Below, in pieces: positions 51,737 through 60,011 of a stretch of DNA of 64,000 bases (positions are counted from its first letter, which is position 1; each line of letters begins with the position of its first letter). The position numbers were made by a program, and so were the translations under genes. The notes beneath the pieces are model-generated. The model saw nothing but the letters and a program-made list of their open reading frames with translations, ran no database searches and was not told the origin of the DNA. This stretch comes from Chryseobacterium sp. JV274. GTDB taxonomy: Bacteria; Bacteroidota; Bacteroidia; Flavobacteriales; Weeksellaceae. Location: positions 310,001 through 374,000 of the forward strand of contig NZ_LR824569.1 in NCBI RefSeq assembly GCF_903969135.1, given 5' to 3'.

Positions 51737-52320
51737 AAATAGATTTTAATAAAGATAATGGCCTTGTTCCTGTAGTTATCCAGGATAACAGAACTTTACA
51801 GGTACTGATGCTGGGTTACATGAATGAAGTGGCTTTTGAAAAAACGAAAAAAGAAGGCATTGTTACTTTTTTCAGCCGTTCCAAAAACAGACTCTGGACA
51901 AAAGGTGAAGAATCGGGTAATTTTTTAACGGTAAAAAGCATTGATATAGACTGTGATCAGGATACCCTATTAATTAAAGTTGTTCCTAAAAATGTGGTCT
52001 GTCATACAGGAAGTTTCAGCTGTTTCGGAGAAAAGAATACTAAGGGATTTTTATATGAACTGGAAGAGAAAATATCTCAGAGAATAGATAACAAAACAGA
52101 AGATTCTTATACTTATTCATTATACCAGAGAGGAATCAATAAAATGGCTCAAAAAGTAGGAGAGGAAGCTGTAGAATTGGTGATAGAAGCAAAAGATAAT
52201 AACGAAGATCTTTTTAAAAATGAAGCTGCAGATCTGCTGTATCACTTTTTGATTTTATTGAAAGCAAAAGGATTTACATTGGAAGAAATAGAGGAGATTC
52301 TTCAGGACAGGAATAAATAA
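51733..52320 (+). CDS. hisIE: Bifunctional phosphoribosyl-AMP cyclohydrolase / phosphoribosyl-ATP pyrophosphatase
   Basis: A 195-residue fusion catalysing steps two and three of histidine synthesis. The HisI part (1-105) has the metal-binding [13 protein letters not shown] and [11 protein letters not shown] cysteines; the HisE part (about 115-195) has [21 protein letters not shown] and [18 protein letters not shown]. It starts within the last codon of hisF and closes the his operon; no terminator is evident directly after it. Confidence 0.96.
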   Translation: MKIDFNKDNGLVPVVIQDNRTLQVLMLGYMNEVAFEKTKKEGIVTFFSRSKNRLWTKGEESGNFLTVKSIDIDCDQDTLLIKVVPKNVVCHTGSFSCFGEKNTKGFLYELEEKISQRIDNKTEDSYTYSLYQRGINKMAQKVGEEAVELVIEAKDNNEDLFKNEAADLLYHFLILLKAKGFTLEEIEEILQDRNK

Positions 52321-52374
52321 GACCTTTGAAAATAATGTTTTTTAATTAAAAAAAATAAACCAATCTCTTAACTC

Positions 52375-52797
52375 ATGACTCCTTTACAAAAAGCTAAAGA
52401 TTTGATGGATAGTGGACAATACATGCCCTCACTTACTATTTTAAATACATTAAATGGTTTATCCTCAAAGTCTGAAAGCTACAGGTTGTTATTCATGGCA
52501 AATTGCTGGTATCATTTGGAAGAATATGATTGGGCAATTGATATCGCTGATAAATTGTTGCAAAATGATGAACATAATGAACTGGCTTCTCAAATAAAAT
52601 ATCTGTCTTTTTGTAAATTGAAAGATTATGATAGGGCTTTTGATGAGATAATAGAGTTCTTATCAAATAATGATGCAGAGCTTTATAAAGTAACTCTGGA
52701 AGAATTATTAACAGATATCAAAGAGGGGTTTATTAATGATAAAGAGATAATTTCTAAAATTAAAGAATTAGCATTACAAAATAACTGTTTAAAGTAA
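52375..52797 (+). CDS. Small TPR-like protein
   Basis: A 140-residue helical protein. Segments KDLMDSGQYMPSLTILNTL and FMANCWYHLEEYDWAIDIADKLL have the spacing of tetratricopeptide repeats (a small residue and aromatic alternation), followed by a charged C-terminal helix bundle. There is no signal peptide. It lies 54 bases after hisIE and could be read from the his transcript, but no functional link is known. A strong bidirectional terminator follows. Confidence 0.65.
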   Translation: MTPLQKAKDLMDSGQYMPSLTILNTLNGLSSKSESYRLLFMANCWYHLEEYDWAIDIADKLLQNDEHNELASQIKYLSFCKLKDYDRAFDEIIEFLSNNDAELYKVTLEELLTDIKEGFINDKEIISKIKELALQNNCLK

Positions 52798-52823
52798 GGT
52801 AAGACCTGAATAATGGTTTTCAT

Positions 52824-52856
52824 AAAAACAGCAGGAGAGTTCCTCCTGCTGTTTTC
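52824..52856. terminator. Bidirectional terminator between the his region and peptidases
   Basis: AAAACAGCAGGA pairs exactly with TCCTGCTGTTTT around a seven-base loop, with T-rich DNA on the exit sides, between convergent genes. Confidence 0.9.
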
Positions 52857-52879
52857 TTTACTATCAATATGGAGATATT

Positions 52880-54049
52880 TTATCTTTCAATCATAATATT
52901 CTTCACAAGAGTTTCTTCACCTATTTTCAAAACTCCAATATACACTCCGTTCTGAAGCCCTGAAACATTAATTTTCTTTTCATTATTTACTTTAAGCATT
53001 GTTCTTCCTATAGAATTGCTGAGTTCAAAGCTGAAATTGCTTTCTTTAGCATCCGGTAATTCAATATTGAGAATATTACTGGCTGGGTTAGGGTAGATTT
53101 TTACAGCTTCCAATGAGTTTTTAGAAGCGGGTTTGCTCATGGTAGTAGTTGCCGTTGCAAAATGCTGTAATGCCCCTACAGTTGCTTTTCCAATCTTATA
53201 TACATAGACAGGATCCATGTTGGTGAAGGTGTCTTTAGAGCTGTGAGGATAGCTGCTTCTTATCCTTTCAAAAAATCCGGTAATCACTTCACCTTTCTGT
53301 TCAAAAGGAATATAATCCGTATCAGCAGCCGGATCTACCGCTGTAAGAAGAGGAGAGTAGAGTGCTGTACAGTTTCTCAACTGTTGAGTGACTACTGCAG
53401 AAGCTGCATTGTTGCTGGAAACTCCTCCCTGGTCTTCGTCACAATATACGGTTGTGTTATTATTTCCTTTCACACCTCCTACCTGATCAAGATTGAAGAC
53501 AAGTTTGATATCCAATTTACGTACACCTCCCTGATATACCACATTATTCACATAATGGCTGCTTCCTTTTAATCCCTGCTCTTCACCAGAAAAATGGATG
53601 AACTTTATAGAATATTCAGTAGGCACATTTCTCAGAATTCTTGCGGCTTCAAGAATAATAGATGTTCCGCTGCCGTTATCATTCACTCCCGGGCCGTAGA
53701 TGGTATCGAAATGCCCGCAGATAATGACATATTTGTTAGGATAAAGCGTTCCTGTTTTGGTAATGATTAAGTTTTTTGAGCTGGTACTTCCAAAAGTAAA
53801 AGGACTTTCTTCTATCTGACTGGCAGTATAGCCGTACGAAATATACTTGTTTTTGATCCAATTCAGTGTATTGGTGTTTGCTGCTGAGCCTGTAGTTTTT
53901 ACACCTAAATTACTAAACTCCTGAAGATTTGTAGTGATATTGGCTTGGGTGACCATATCCGCTCTGTCTTTATAAGCCTGGATAAAACTTTGAGCCCCGA
54001 TACTCTGCATCATCAATGCAGTGCATAATACTGTGGTAAATTTTTTCAT
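52880..54049 (-). CDS. Secreted M28 metallopeptidase with type IX sorting domain, paralogue 1
   Basis: A 389-residue exported zinc aminopeptidase. Signal peptide 1-19 (ending SIGAQ); metal ligands His113-x-Asp115 (CGHFDT), Asp124 (GVNDNGSG), Glu156-Glu157 (HFSGEEQG), the Asp of FNLDQVGG and His of SYPHSSKDT. The last 75 residues start VKIYPNPASNILNIEL and end in a basic IMIER, matching the type A C-terminal sorting domain of the Bacteroidetes type IX secretion system. Two close paralogues lie upstream on the same strand. Confidence 0.93.
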   Translation of the reverse strand: MKKFTTVLCTALMMQSIGAQSFIQAYKDRADMVTQANITTNLQEFSNLGVKTTGSAANTNTLNWIKNKYISYGYTASQIEESPFTFGSTSSKNLIITKTGTLYPNKYVIICGHFDTIYGPGVNDNGSGTSIILEAARILRNVPTEYSIKFIHFSGEEQGLKGSSHYVNNVVYQGGVRKLDIKLVFNLDQVGGVKGNNNTTVYCDEDQGGVSSNNAASAVVTQQLRNCTALYSPLLTAVDPAADTDYIPFEQKGEVITGFFERIRSSYPHSSKDTFTNMDPVYVYKIGKATVGALQHFATATTTMSKPASKNSLEAVKIYPNPASNILNIELPDAKESNFSFELSNSIGRTMLKVNNEKKINVSGLQNGVYIGVLKIGEETLVKNIMIER

Positions 54050-54204
54050 ATATAATATTATTTTGGTAACACTAATGTAGTAAATAAATCACAATGAAGT
54101 GTTTAATGTTTTAAGATAAAATGAAATTTTTATTATGCTGTCAATATATTTCGCATTGAAAGATGTATGAATGTTGTAAATTCTTTAATATTGGTGATTG
54201 ACAG

Positions 54205-54239
54205 AAAAAGAAAAACCTCTGAACAGTTTCAAAGGTTTT
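54205..54239 (-). terminator. Terminator of M28 paralogue 2
   Basis: AAAACCT and AGGTTTT form the stem with a long loop; on the minus strand a T-rich tract follows. It lies 26 bases after the paralogue 2 stop codon. Confidence 0.6.
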
Positions 54240-54265
54240 ATAATTTAATGATATTGAATTGCGAA

Positions 54266-55441
54266 CTATTTTTCGATCATTACTTTTCTTACTACAGTCT
54301 GATCTCCGACTTTTAAAATTCCAAGATAAGCACCATTCTCCAATCCGGAAGCATTGATTTTTGTTTCATTGGTTCTCTTGAAAATAGATCTTCCCTGGAA
54401 ATCAGTAATCTCAAAAGTGAAATTCTTGATTCCGAAATCGGGAAGCTCAATATTGATGACATCCTTTACTGGATTTGGGTAGATTTTTACAGTTTCCAAT
54501 GTGTTTTTTGCGACAGCTTCATGCGTTCCCAATGTTCCTGTAGCAACTGCGAAATGCTGAAGTGCTCCCACAGCTGCTTTTCCTATATTATAAATGTATA
54601 CGGGATCTGTATTGGCAAAAGTATCATTTACCGTATGCGGATATGTACTTCTGATCCTTTCAAAGAACCCTGTGATCACTTCGCCTTTCTGTTCAAAAGG
54701 GATATAATCCGTGTCTTCTGCCGGATCTACAGCGGTCAGAAGAGGAGAATAGAGTGCTGTACAGTTTCTCAGTTCCTGGGTCACCACTGCAGAAGCCGCA
54801 TTATTGGATGGAAGTCCTCCCTGATCTTCATCACAGTAAACGGTATTGTTATTATTTCCCATTACACCGCCCACCTGATCAAGGTTAAAGACCAGTTTTA
54901 TATCTAAAACACGGTTACCGCCTTGATACGCTACTGTATTGGCATAGTGGCTGCTTCCCAGAAGCCCTTGTTCTTCTCCGGAAAAATGAATGAATTTTAT
55001 AGAATATTCCGTTGGTATATCTTTCAGAATTCTGGCTGCTTCAAGGATAATAGAAGTTCCGCTTCCGTTATCATTAACTCCCAAACCGGTAATGCTGTCG
55101 AAATGCCCGCAAATGATAACATATTTATTAGGATATACTGTTCCTGTCTTTGTAATCACCAGATTTTTAGAATTATAACTTCCTGCAGTAAAAGGATCTT
55201 CTGCGATCTGACTGGCTGTATATCCATAGGAAAGATATTTTGTTTTAAGCCACTCAAGAGCGTTATTGTTTGCTGTTGTGCCTGTTTTTTTGACCCCTAA
55301 ATTAGCGAACTCCTGAAGGTAAGTCGTAATATTGGTCTGAGTTACCATATTCGCTCTGTCCTGATAAGCCTGAATGAAACTTTGAGCTCCAAGACTTTGC
55401 AAGGCGATGGAAGCCAGTAAAAAAGTAGCGATTTTCTTCAT
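54266..55441 (-). CDS. Secreted M28 metallopeptidase with type IX sorting domain, paralogue 2
   Basis: A 391-residue exported peptidase. I use the inner ATG giving MKKIATFLLASIALQSLGAQ, which aligns with its paralogues; the upstream in-frame ATG adds 15 residues that spoil the signal peptide. All zinc ligands match paralogue 1 (CGHFDS, GVNDNGSG, HFSGEEQG, FNLDQVGG, TYPHTVNDT), and the sorting domain begins VKIYPNPVKDVINIEL. It is the closest relative of paralogue 1 over the catalytic domain. Confidence 0.93.
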   Translation of the reverse strand: MKKIATFLLASIALQSLGAQSFIQAYQDRANMVTQTNITTYLQEFANLGVKKTGTTANNNALEWLKTKYLSYGYTASQIAEDPFTAGSYNSKNLVITKTGTVYPNKYVIICGHFDSITGLGVNDNGSGTSIILEAARILKDIPTEYSIKFIHFSGEEQGLLGSSHYANTVAYQGGNRVLDIKLVFNLDQVGGVMGNNNNTVYCDEDQGGLPSNNAASAVVTQELRNCTALYSPLLTAVDPAEDTDYIPFEQKGEVITGFFERIRSTYPHTVNDTFANTDPVYIYNIGKAAVGALQHFAVATGTLGTHEAVAKNTLETVKIYPNPVKDVINIELPDFGIKNFTFEITDFQGRSIFKRTNETKINASGLENGAYLGILKVGDQTVVRKVMIEK

Positions 55442-55505
55442 TTTTATGATTGTAATACATGAAATACTGATAAAATTAACCTTCATCTGTATTTTAAACT
55501 TGACA

Positions 55506-56687
55506 TTATTTATTAATGATTATTTTCTTTGTTGTATTTCCCTTATCAGTCTTGATGGTAAATGTATAAACTCCGTTTTTAAGACCTGAAGTATTTATTT
55601 TTTCCTGATTTTCAAGGGTTAAAATAGTGTTTCCGGCCATGTCGTTTACTTCAATTTTGAATTGTTTTACTTTTTGCTGAAACTCTACGGTTACAAGATC
55701 TTTCGCAGGATTAGGATAAATTCTGATTTCTTCTGCTGATTTCTGTACCGCAGCTTCATGGGTGTTTAAAAGATTATTCGATGTTGTGGCAACGGCAAAA
55801 TGCTGTAGTGCTCCCACAGCTGCTTTTCCGACATTGAAGACATACACAGGGTCAATATTGGCATAGGTGTCACTTACCGTATGCTCATTATTACTTAGGA
55901 TCGTTTCATAAAATCCGGTAATCGTATATCCTTTAGCTTCAAAAGGCATATAATCTGAGCTGTAAGCATAAGAAAGATTCGTCTGAAGAGGAGAGTAAAG
56001 GGTAGTACATGTCATCAATTCCTGTGTTATGGTATTAGATGCAGCGTTATTGGAAGATATTCCTCCGGTATCTCTTTCACAAGTGATGGTATTGTTATTA
56101 TTTCCTATAAGGCCTCCTACCTGGTCAATATTTAAAACAAGTTTTATATCCAGAACCTTTGTACCTCCTTGGTAAGCTACATTGTTTACATAATGATTAC
56201 TTCCCACCAAGCCTTGCTCTTCCCCGGAAAAATGAATAAACTTAATAGAATACTCTGTAGGGATATCTTTCAGAATTCTTGCTGCTTCAAGAATAATAGA
56301 AGTTCCGCTGCCATTATCACTTACGCCAGGTCCTACGATGGTGTCGTAATGCCCGCAGATAATGACATATTTGTTGGGATATAAAGTTCCGGTTTTAGTG
56401 ATAATCAGGTTTTTTGACGGATTGCCTCCGTGGGTGAAAGCATCTTCAGAAAAGTCATTGGCTGTATATCCATAAGACAGATATTTGTTTTTAAGCCAGT
56501 CTAGCGCATTATTATTAGCTGTTGTTCCCGTCTTTTTTATTCCAAACCCGGCAAATTCCTGAAGGTTGGTATTGATATTGGCTTGCGTGACCATATCAGC
56601 CCGGTTTTTATAAGCCTGAATAAAACTCTGTGCACCAATATTTTGCACTGCAATGGAAGTCAGCAAAAAAACTACAGCTTTTTTCAT
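55506..56687 (-). CDS. Secreted M28 metallopeptidase with type IX sorting domain, paralogue 3
   Basis: A 393-residue exported peptidase with signal peptide MKKAVVFLLTSIAVQNIGAQ. Zinc ligands are again complete (CGHYDT, GVSDNGSG, HFSGEEQG, LNIDQVGG, NEHTVSDT), and a sorting domain begins IRIYPNPAKDLVTVEF and ends IIINK. It is the most divergent of the three: the segment around residue 240 that holds ITCERDTGGISSN replaces the YCDEDQGG form of the other two, which may change specificity. It is 64 bases upstream of paralogue 2 without a terminator, so they may be one transcript. Confidence 0.93.
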   Translation of the reverse strand: MKKAVVFLLTSIAVQNIGAQSFIQAYKNRADMVTQANINTNLQEFAGFGIKKTGTTANNNALDWLKNKYLSYGYTANDFSEDAFTHGGNPSKNLIITKTGTLYPNKYVIICGHYDTIVGPGVSDNGSGTSIILEAARILKDIPTEYSIKFIHFSGEEQGLVGSNHYVNNVAYQGGTKVLDIKLVLNIDQVGGLIGNNNNTITCERDTGGISSNNAASNTITQELMTCTTLYSPLQTNLSYAYSSDYMPFEAKGYTITGFYETILSNNEHTVSDTYANIDPVYVFNVGKAAVGALQHFAVATTSNNLLNTHEAAVQKSAEEIRIYPNPAKDLVTVEFQQKVKQFKIEVNDMAGNTILTLENQEKINTSGLKNGVYTFTIKTDKGNTTKKIIINK

Positions 56688-57068
56688 TTTGATACTTTAT
56701 TTTAAGAATTGTAAATATAGCAATAAATCATTATTTATTATCAATAATTAAGTCTTATTCTCTGTAATTGTTTGTTTTTTTAACAATAATATATCTTTTT
56801 ATATTGTTTATTGTTATGCTAGATTGGTATTCATTAAATGAATTGTATTTATTTATATTTTTCTGTTATTTCAAATATTTATGTTAAAAATTTTATCAAT
56901 TCATTATCCAACTAGGTAAATGTTACTAATGATATATCAAATAGCCCTGAAATCTGAAAGATCTGAAACTGGATTTCACCCTGAAAACACACGAAAAGGA
57001 AAGATATAAAAACAAAAAAATCCCGGGAAAACCCGGGACTTTATATTGATAACAAAATCTATTCTACA
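56688..57068. other. Spacer between the peptidase cluster and rplT
   Basis: An AT-rich 381-base stretch. On the minus strand TATATTTA near 56710 may be the -7 box of the peptidase cluster. The only other structure is the rplT terminator at 57014-57038. Confidence 0.45.
57014..57038 (-). terminator. Terminator of rpmI-rplT
   Basis: TCCCGGG and CCCGGGA form a tight stem on a four-base loop, followed on the minus strand by seven T residues. Confidence 0.92.
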
Positions 57069-57413
57069 TTATTTTACTTGATCTACAACAGCTTTGAAAG
57101 CTTCAGGGTGATTCATTGCTAAATCTGCTAAAACTTTTCTGTTAAGTTCGATGTTGTTCTTTTTAAGAGCTCCCATAAATTGAGAGTAAGACATTCCGTG
57201 CTCTCTAGTTCCCGCGTTGATACGAGTGATCCAAAGTGCTCTGAAGTTTCTCTTTTTCTCTTTTCTACCACGGTAAGCATATTGCATTGCTTTTTCTACC
57301 GCGTTTTTAGCTACAGTCCAAACGTTCTTTCTTCTACCGAAAAAACCTTTAGCTTGCTTAAAAATTTTCTTTCTGCGAGCTCTTGAAGCTACGGCATTTA
57401 CTGATCTTGGCAT
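57069..57413 (-). CDS. rplT: Large-subunit ribosomal protein L20
   Basis: A 114-residue basic protein that binds 23S rRNA early in large-subunit assembly. The N-terminal [20 protein letters not shown] and the core [26 protein letters not shown] are diagnostic. It is the second gene of the rpmI-rplT pair. In many bacteria L20 also represses its own operon by binding the leader. Length is standard. Confidence 0.98.
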   Translation of the reverse strand: MPRSVNAVASRARRKKIFKQAKGFFGRRKNVWTVAKNAVEKAMQYAYRGRKEKKRNFRALWITRINAGTREHGMSYSQFMGALKKNNIELNRKVLADLAMNHPEAFKAVVDQVK

Positions 57414-57532
57414 AATTTAAATTGTTTTTTTGAAAAGGGCGGCAACTGATGTTACTCTTATTTGCACCGTTTCAGGGTTAAAATGTTGAATTTGTTTTGA
57501 ATTCTTATAAACCGAATATAGATTTATAAAAA

Positions 57533-57730
57533 CTACTTAATTGCTAATTGACGTTGTACGCTTTTCTCGTCCACTTTAGCTACGTAAGAAGTAGTAGTAA
57601 GATTTCTCTTCTGCTTAGTTTCTTTCTTAGTTAAGATGTGGCTTTTGTAAGCGTTTTTTCTTTTGATCTTACCAGAACCGGTAAGAGCAAAACGTTTCTT
57701 AGCACCTGATTTCGTTTTTAATTTTGGCAT
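57533..57730 (-). CDS. rpmI: Large-subunit ribosomal protein L35
   Basis: A 65-residue basic protein with the L35 signature [20 protein letters not shown] and the [16 protein letters not shown] tail. It lies 119 bases upstream of rplT. The usual partner infC (IF3) is not next to it: the adjacent upstream gene is on the opposite strand, and a -7 box lies directly before rpmI. Confidence 0.97.
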   Translation of the reverse strand: MPKLKTKSGAKKRFALTGSGKIKRKNAYKSHILTKKETKQKRNLTTTSYVAKVDEKSVQRQLAIK

Positions 57731-57805
57731 TGTTCTGCTTTTTTATTGTTTTTGTTATCAATATCTGTTTTGGTTACTCCTAAAGACATTAGGAATAATA
57801 GTGTG

Positions 57806-57813
57806 CAAAATTA
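57806..57813 (-). promoter_or_regulatory. -7 box for rpmI-rplT
   Basis: Reads TAATTTTG on the minus strand, 75 bases before the rpmI ATG. The leader in between has a small TCCTAA/TTAGGA hairpin; whether L20 binds it is unknown. Confidence 0.5.
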
Positions 57814-58025
57814 CGAAAAAAAAGTGACACATGAAAGTAATTTTTAATGCATACGAATGGGGTTGTCTTTTCTATAGCCTCTTACGGTCAGTTATTCTTA
57901 TATACTATGATTTGAAAAGGGCCAAAAGATCTCTGTTAATGGTTTAGCTTCCTTAAAATATAGCTGATAATCGGGATTGCAGTGTTTTTCCATTCTCCCT
58001 AATTTTAATCTCTTAATTACAAAAT

Positions 58026-58244
58026 ATGTTATCATCTGCAGACTTACACCTGGAAAGAGCATTGTTTCTTGCTGTTTTGATCGTGTTTTTCGGAACAGGA
58101 TTTTTATGTACGCTCACCACTTTTATATTTAATTCTATAAGAAAGGAAAATAAAAGCGGACGGTATTATATGCTCTTATTTCTCATCTCCGGAACTATTG
58201 GAGTTGCTTTAGCTGCATTTTATTTTTGTATGATATTGTTATAA
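58026..58244 (+). CDS. Small two-TM membrane protein
   Basis: A 72-residue protein with two hydrophobic helices (about 12-34 and 48-70) joined by a basic loop (NSIRKENKSGRYY). No family is recognised. Its regular two-helix shape and positive-inside loop argue for a real gene, but there is no operon partner. A weak hairpin follows at 58313-58335. Confidence 0.5.
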   Translation: MLSSADLHLERALFLAVLIVFFGTGFLCTLTTFIFNSIRKENKSGRYYMLLFLISGTIGVALAAFYFCMILL

Positions 58245-58683
58245 AAGCTGTAATTCAGGTGTTTTAAGGAGTTTTCTAAAAAGGCGCAAATGATTAAAAA
58301 ACCACTGGTATCAGGGATGTTTTTTTATAATCCCTATTTTTATCTTTGATTCAAAAGTTTACTAAAGATAAAACGGTTAAAAATTCATGGTTTTGATGAT
58401 AGCTGTTGACAGTCTTTCCCTTAGATAAACATTAATTTATAACTTTTATAGCTTTCTTTTTCACACCCAATTAAAAGATAAATTCTTATTTCGAACAAAC
58501 ACTAAAAAAGTATGGGTAAAAACACTAGCCAAATAAAATTGAGTGAAGGAGAAGCTGTAAAAGTAATAGCTGATCCCGTCCGGATTGTTGTTTTATTCGA
58601 CAAAATAAAATTATTTTGCAGAAGAAACCGATGTTCAGAAGCAAAACGCTTAGTGAATATGTATAAAACTATGGAATAGCCTC
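58245..58683. other. Spacer with a weak terminator-like hairpin and a short frame
   Basis: AGGGAT/ATCCCT with T-rich loop and tail (58313-58340) may end the small membrane protein gene. A 55-codon frame occupies 58512-58679 (listed separately). The remainder is AT-rich without features. Confidence 0.4.
58512..58679 (+). CDS. Possible short or remnant gene upstream of the lipoprotein
   Basis: A 55-codon frame starting MGKNTSQIKLSEGEAVKVIA and ending four bases before the next ATG, the spacing expected within an operon. The first 30 residues look like the beginning of a normal soluble protein, whereas the Cys/Arg-rich end (FCRRNRCSEAKR) looks like a read-through after a frame change, so it may be a truncated gene. 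No family is recognised. Confidence 0.35.
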   Translation: MGKNTSQIKLSEGEAVKVIADPVRIVVLFDKIKLFCRRNRCSEAKRLVNMYKTME

Positions 58684-59136
58684 ATGAATAAGACTCTTAC
58701 TTTTATATTGTTGAGTATCATATTGGCACTGTTCACCAGCTGCAAGAATCCCGAGAGAAAAAAAATGAATTTTCCGAATGAGTTGAAAAATACCCATTGG
58801 ATTGTTGATAGTGGAGGACTTATTGCTCCGGGTGGTGATAAAATTTATAAACTGTCAAAGAGAATAGATTCTACATTAATTCTTAATTTTTATGCTGTAA
58901 ACTTTTTAGATGAAGAAAAATTTGAAAGTTATGACAGTTGGGAATGTGGAAATGATTGCTTTACAGAAGTATATGGCAGATATTATTTTACGCAGGCCGA
59001 TCAAATAGAAATGGAAGTTGACAGTATCCGCAAGACAGGAACCTGTGAAGCTCCTACAAAGACTTTCAAACCGGCAAAAGACATGGCCTTTGATATTGTG
59101 AAAAAAGGAAAGCAGTTACAACTCATAAGAAAATAG
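58684..59136 (+). CDS. Hypothetical lipoprotein
   Basis: A 150-residue exported lipoprotein with signal MNKTLTFILLSIILALFTSC (Cys20). The mature part is a compact beta-rich domain starting ELKNTHWIVDSGG and with three Cys residues (SWECGNDCF and GTCEAP), two of them spaced CxxxC. No function is recognised. It is two bases upstream of the next hypothetical gene and clearly in operon with it. Confidence 0.7.
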   Translation: MNKTLTFILLSIILALFTSCKNPERKKMNFPNELKNTHWIVDSGGLIAPGGDKIYKLSKRIDSTLILNFYAVNFLDEEKFESYDSWECGNDCFTEVYGRYYFTQADQIEMEVDSIRKTGTCEAPTKTFKPAKDMAFDIVKKGKQLQLIRK

Positions 59137-59138
59137 AA

Positions 59139-59903
59139 ATGAACGACTTAATAAAAATTTTTCCGGAATATGAAGACGTATTTTATGATGATATTGAAAA
59201 TCATAAGAAATATTTTCTGCCGATTTGTTCAATTAATCTAAAACTTATAGATCCTCAGGATGATACGTGGCTGCACATGGTATCGGTAAAAGAACTTTTT
59301 GACGGACAAATTGGTTCTTCTACATCCCAATACCACACCCGGTTTACAAAAGCAGATATGGTTGGTTTTGATGTCATTGATGGCAAATATAAATTTGACG
59401 CAGACTGGAATTATTTTACTTTTTCCAAAGAAATTGATCTGGCAAATTATAGCGATCAGTATTCAGAGGATGAAATTGAATATAATATGAATAGTGCCAT
59501 GTATTCATTATTAAAAGAATACTTCAATAAAAATGGAAAGCTCTATGACCGGGATTTTAATCGGCCGGGATTGGAGGTAGAAGATATAAGAAGGCTAGAG
59601 CGGCTTCGTAAATTGACAGTGCAGGATCTGGAAACAGATGAGCCTAATGAATATTTACATGAAAGAATTCAGGCAAAAACAGGAGGGATCTTTGATGAAA
59701 TCAATACAAGTCAACTTCCTTTTGAATTATGTAACTATTCTGGATGTAACCTCTTGGAGAAACCTTATAAAACCGATAATATATTGATGGACTATATTGC
59801 GTGCCTGGAGGGATACGATTTTCAAAAAACAGCAGCAGACCAATTGTATTTATTTCATGACAAAGAGCTGCAAAAAGCAGTGATTTGTTTCGAATATACT
59901 TAA
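59139..59903 (+). CDS. Hypothetical cytoplasmic protein
   Basis: A 254-residue acidic, Asp/Glu/Tyr-rich protein without signal or membrane segments. It starts MNDLIKIFPEYEDVFYDDIE and has no recognisable catalytic motif; a late segment CNYSGCNLLEKPYKTDN is Cys-containing but lacks a zinc-ribbon pattern. It lies two bases after the lipoprotein gene. Acidic proteins of this type are sometimes immunity or contact-system partners, but nothing in the sequence proves that. Confidence 0.65.
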   Translation: MNDLIKIFPEYEDVFYDDIENHKKYFLPICSINLKLIDPQDDTWLHMVSVKELFDGQIGSSTSQYHTRFTKADMVGFDVIDGKYKFDADWNYFTFSKEIDLANYSDQYSEDEIEYNMNSAMYSLLKEYFNKNGKLYDRDFNRPGLEVEDIRRLERLRKLTVQDLETDEPNEYLHERIQAKTGGIFDEINTSQLPFELCNYSGCNLLEKPYKTDNILMDYIACLEGYDFQKTAADQLYLFHDKELQKAVICFEYT

Positions 59904-60011
59904 TAACAAGCTCTTTGGAAGACAGTTTTACAAATTACTGTTATTTAATTTCAATAAAATTATTGTAATCAGGAATGTTTTAATGCTTTCCGACGGGATA
60001 AAATTTAACAA

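Noticed and set aside
54521..55300. Two plus-strand frames of about 125 codons within M28 paralogue 2
   Set aside because: They are antisense to a well-supported peptidase gene, and similar frames arise at the same places in the paralogues because of shared sequence.
52880..56687. Assembly artefact as the cause of three similar M28 genes
   Set aside because: The copies differ throughout, in signal peptides, loops and sorting domains, and so are true paralogues.
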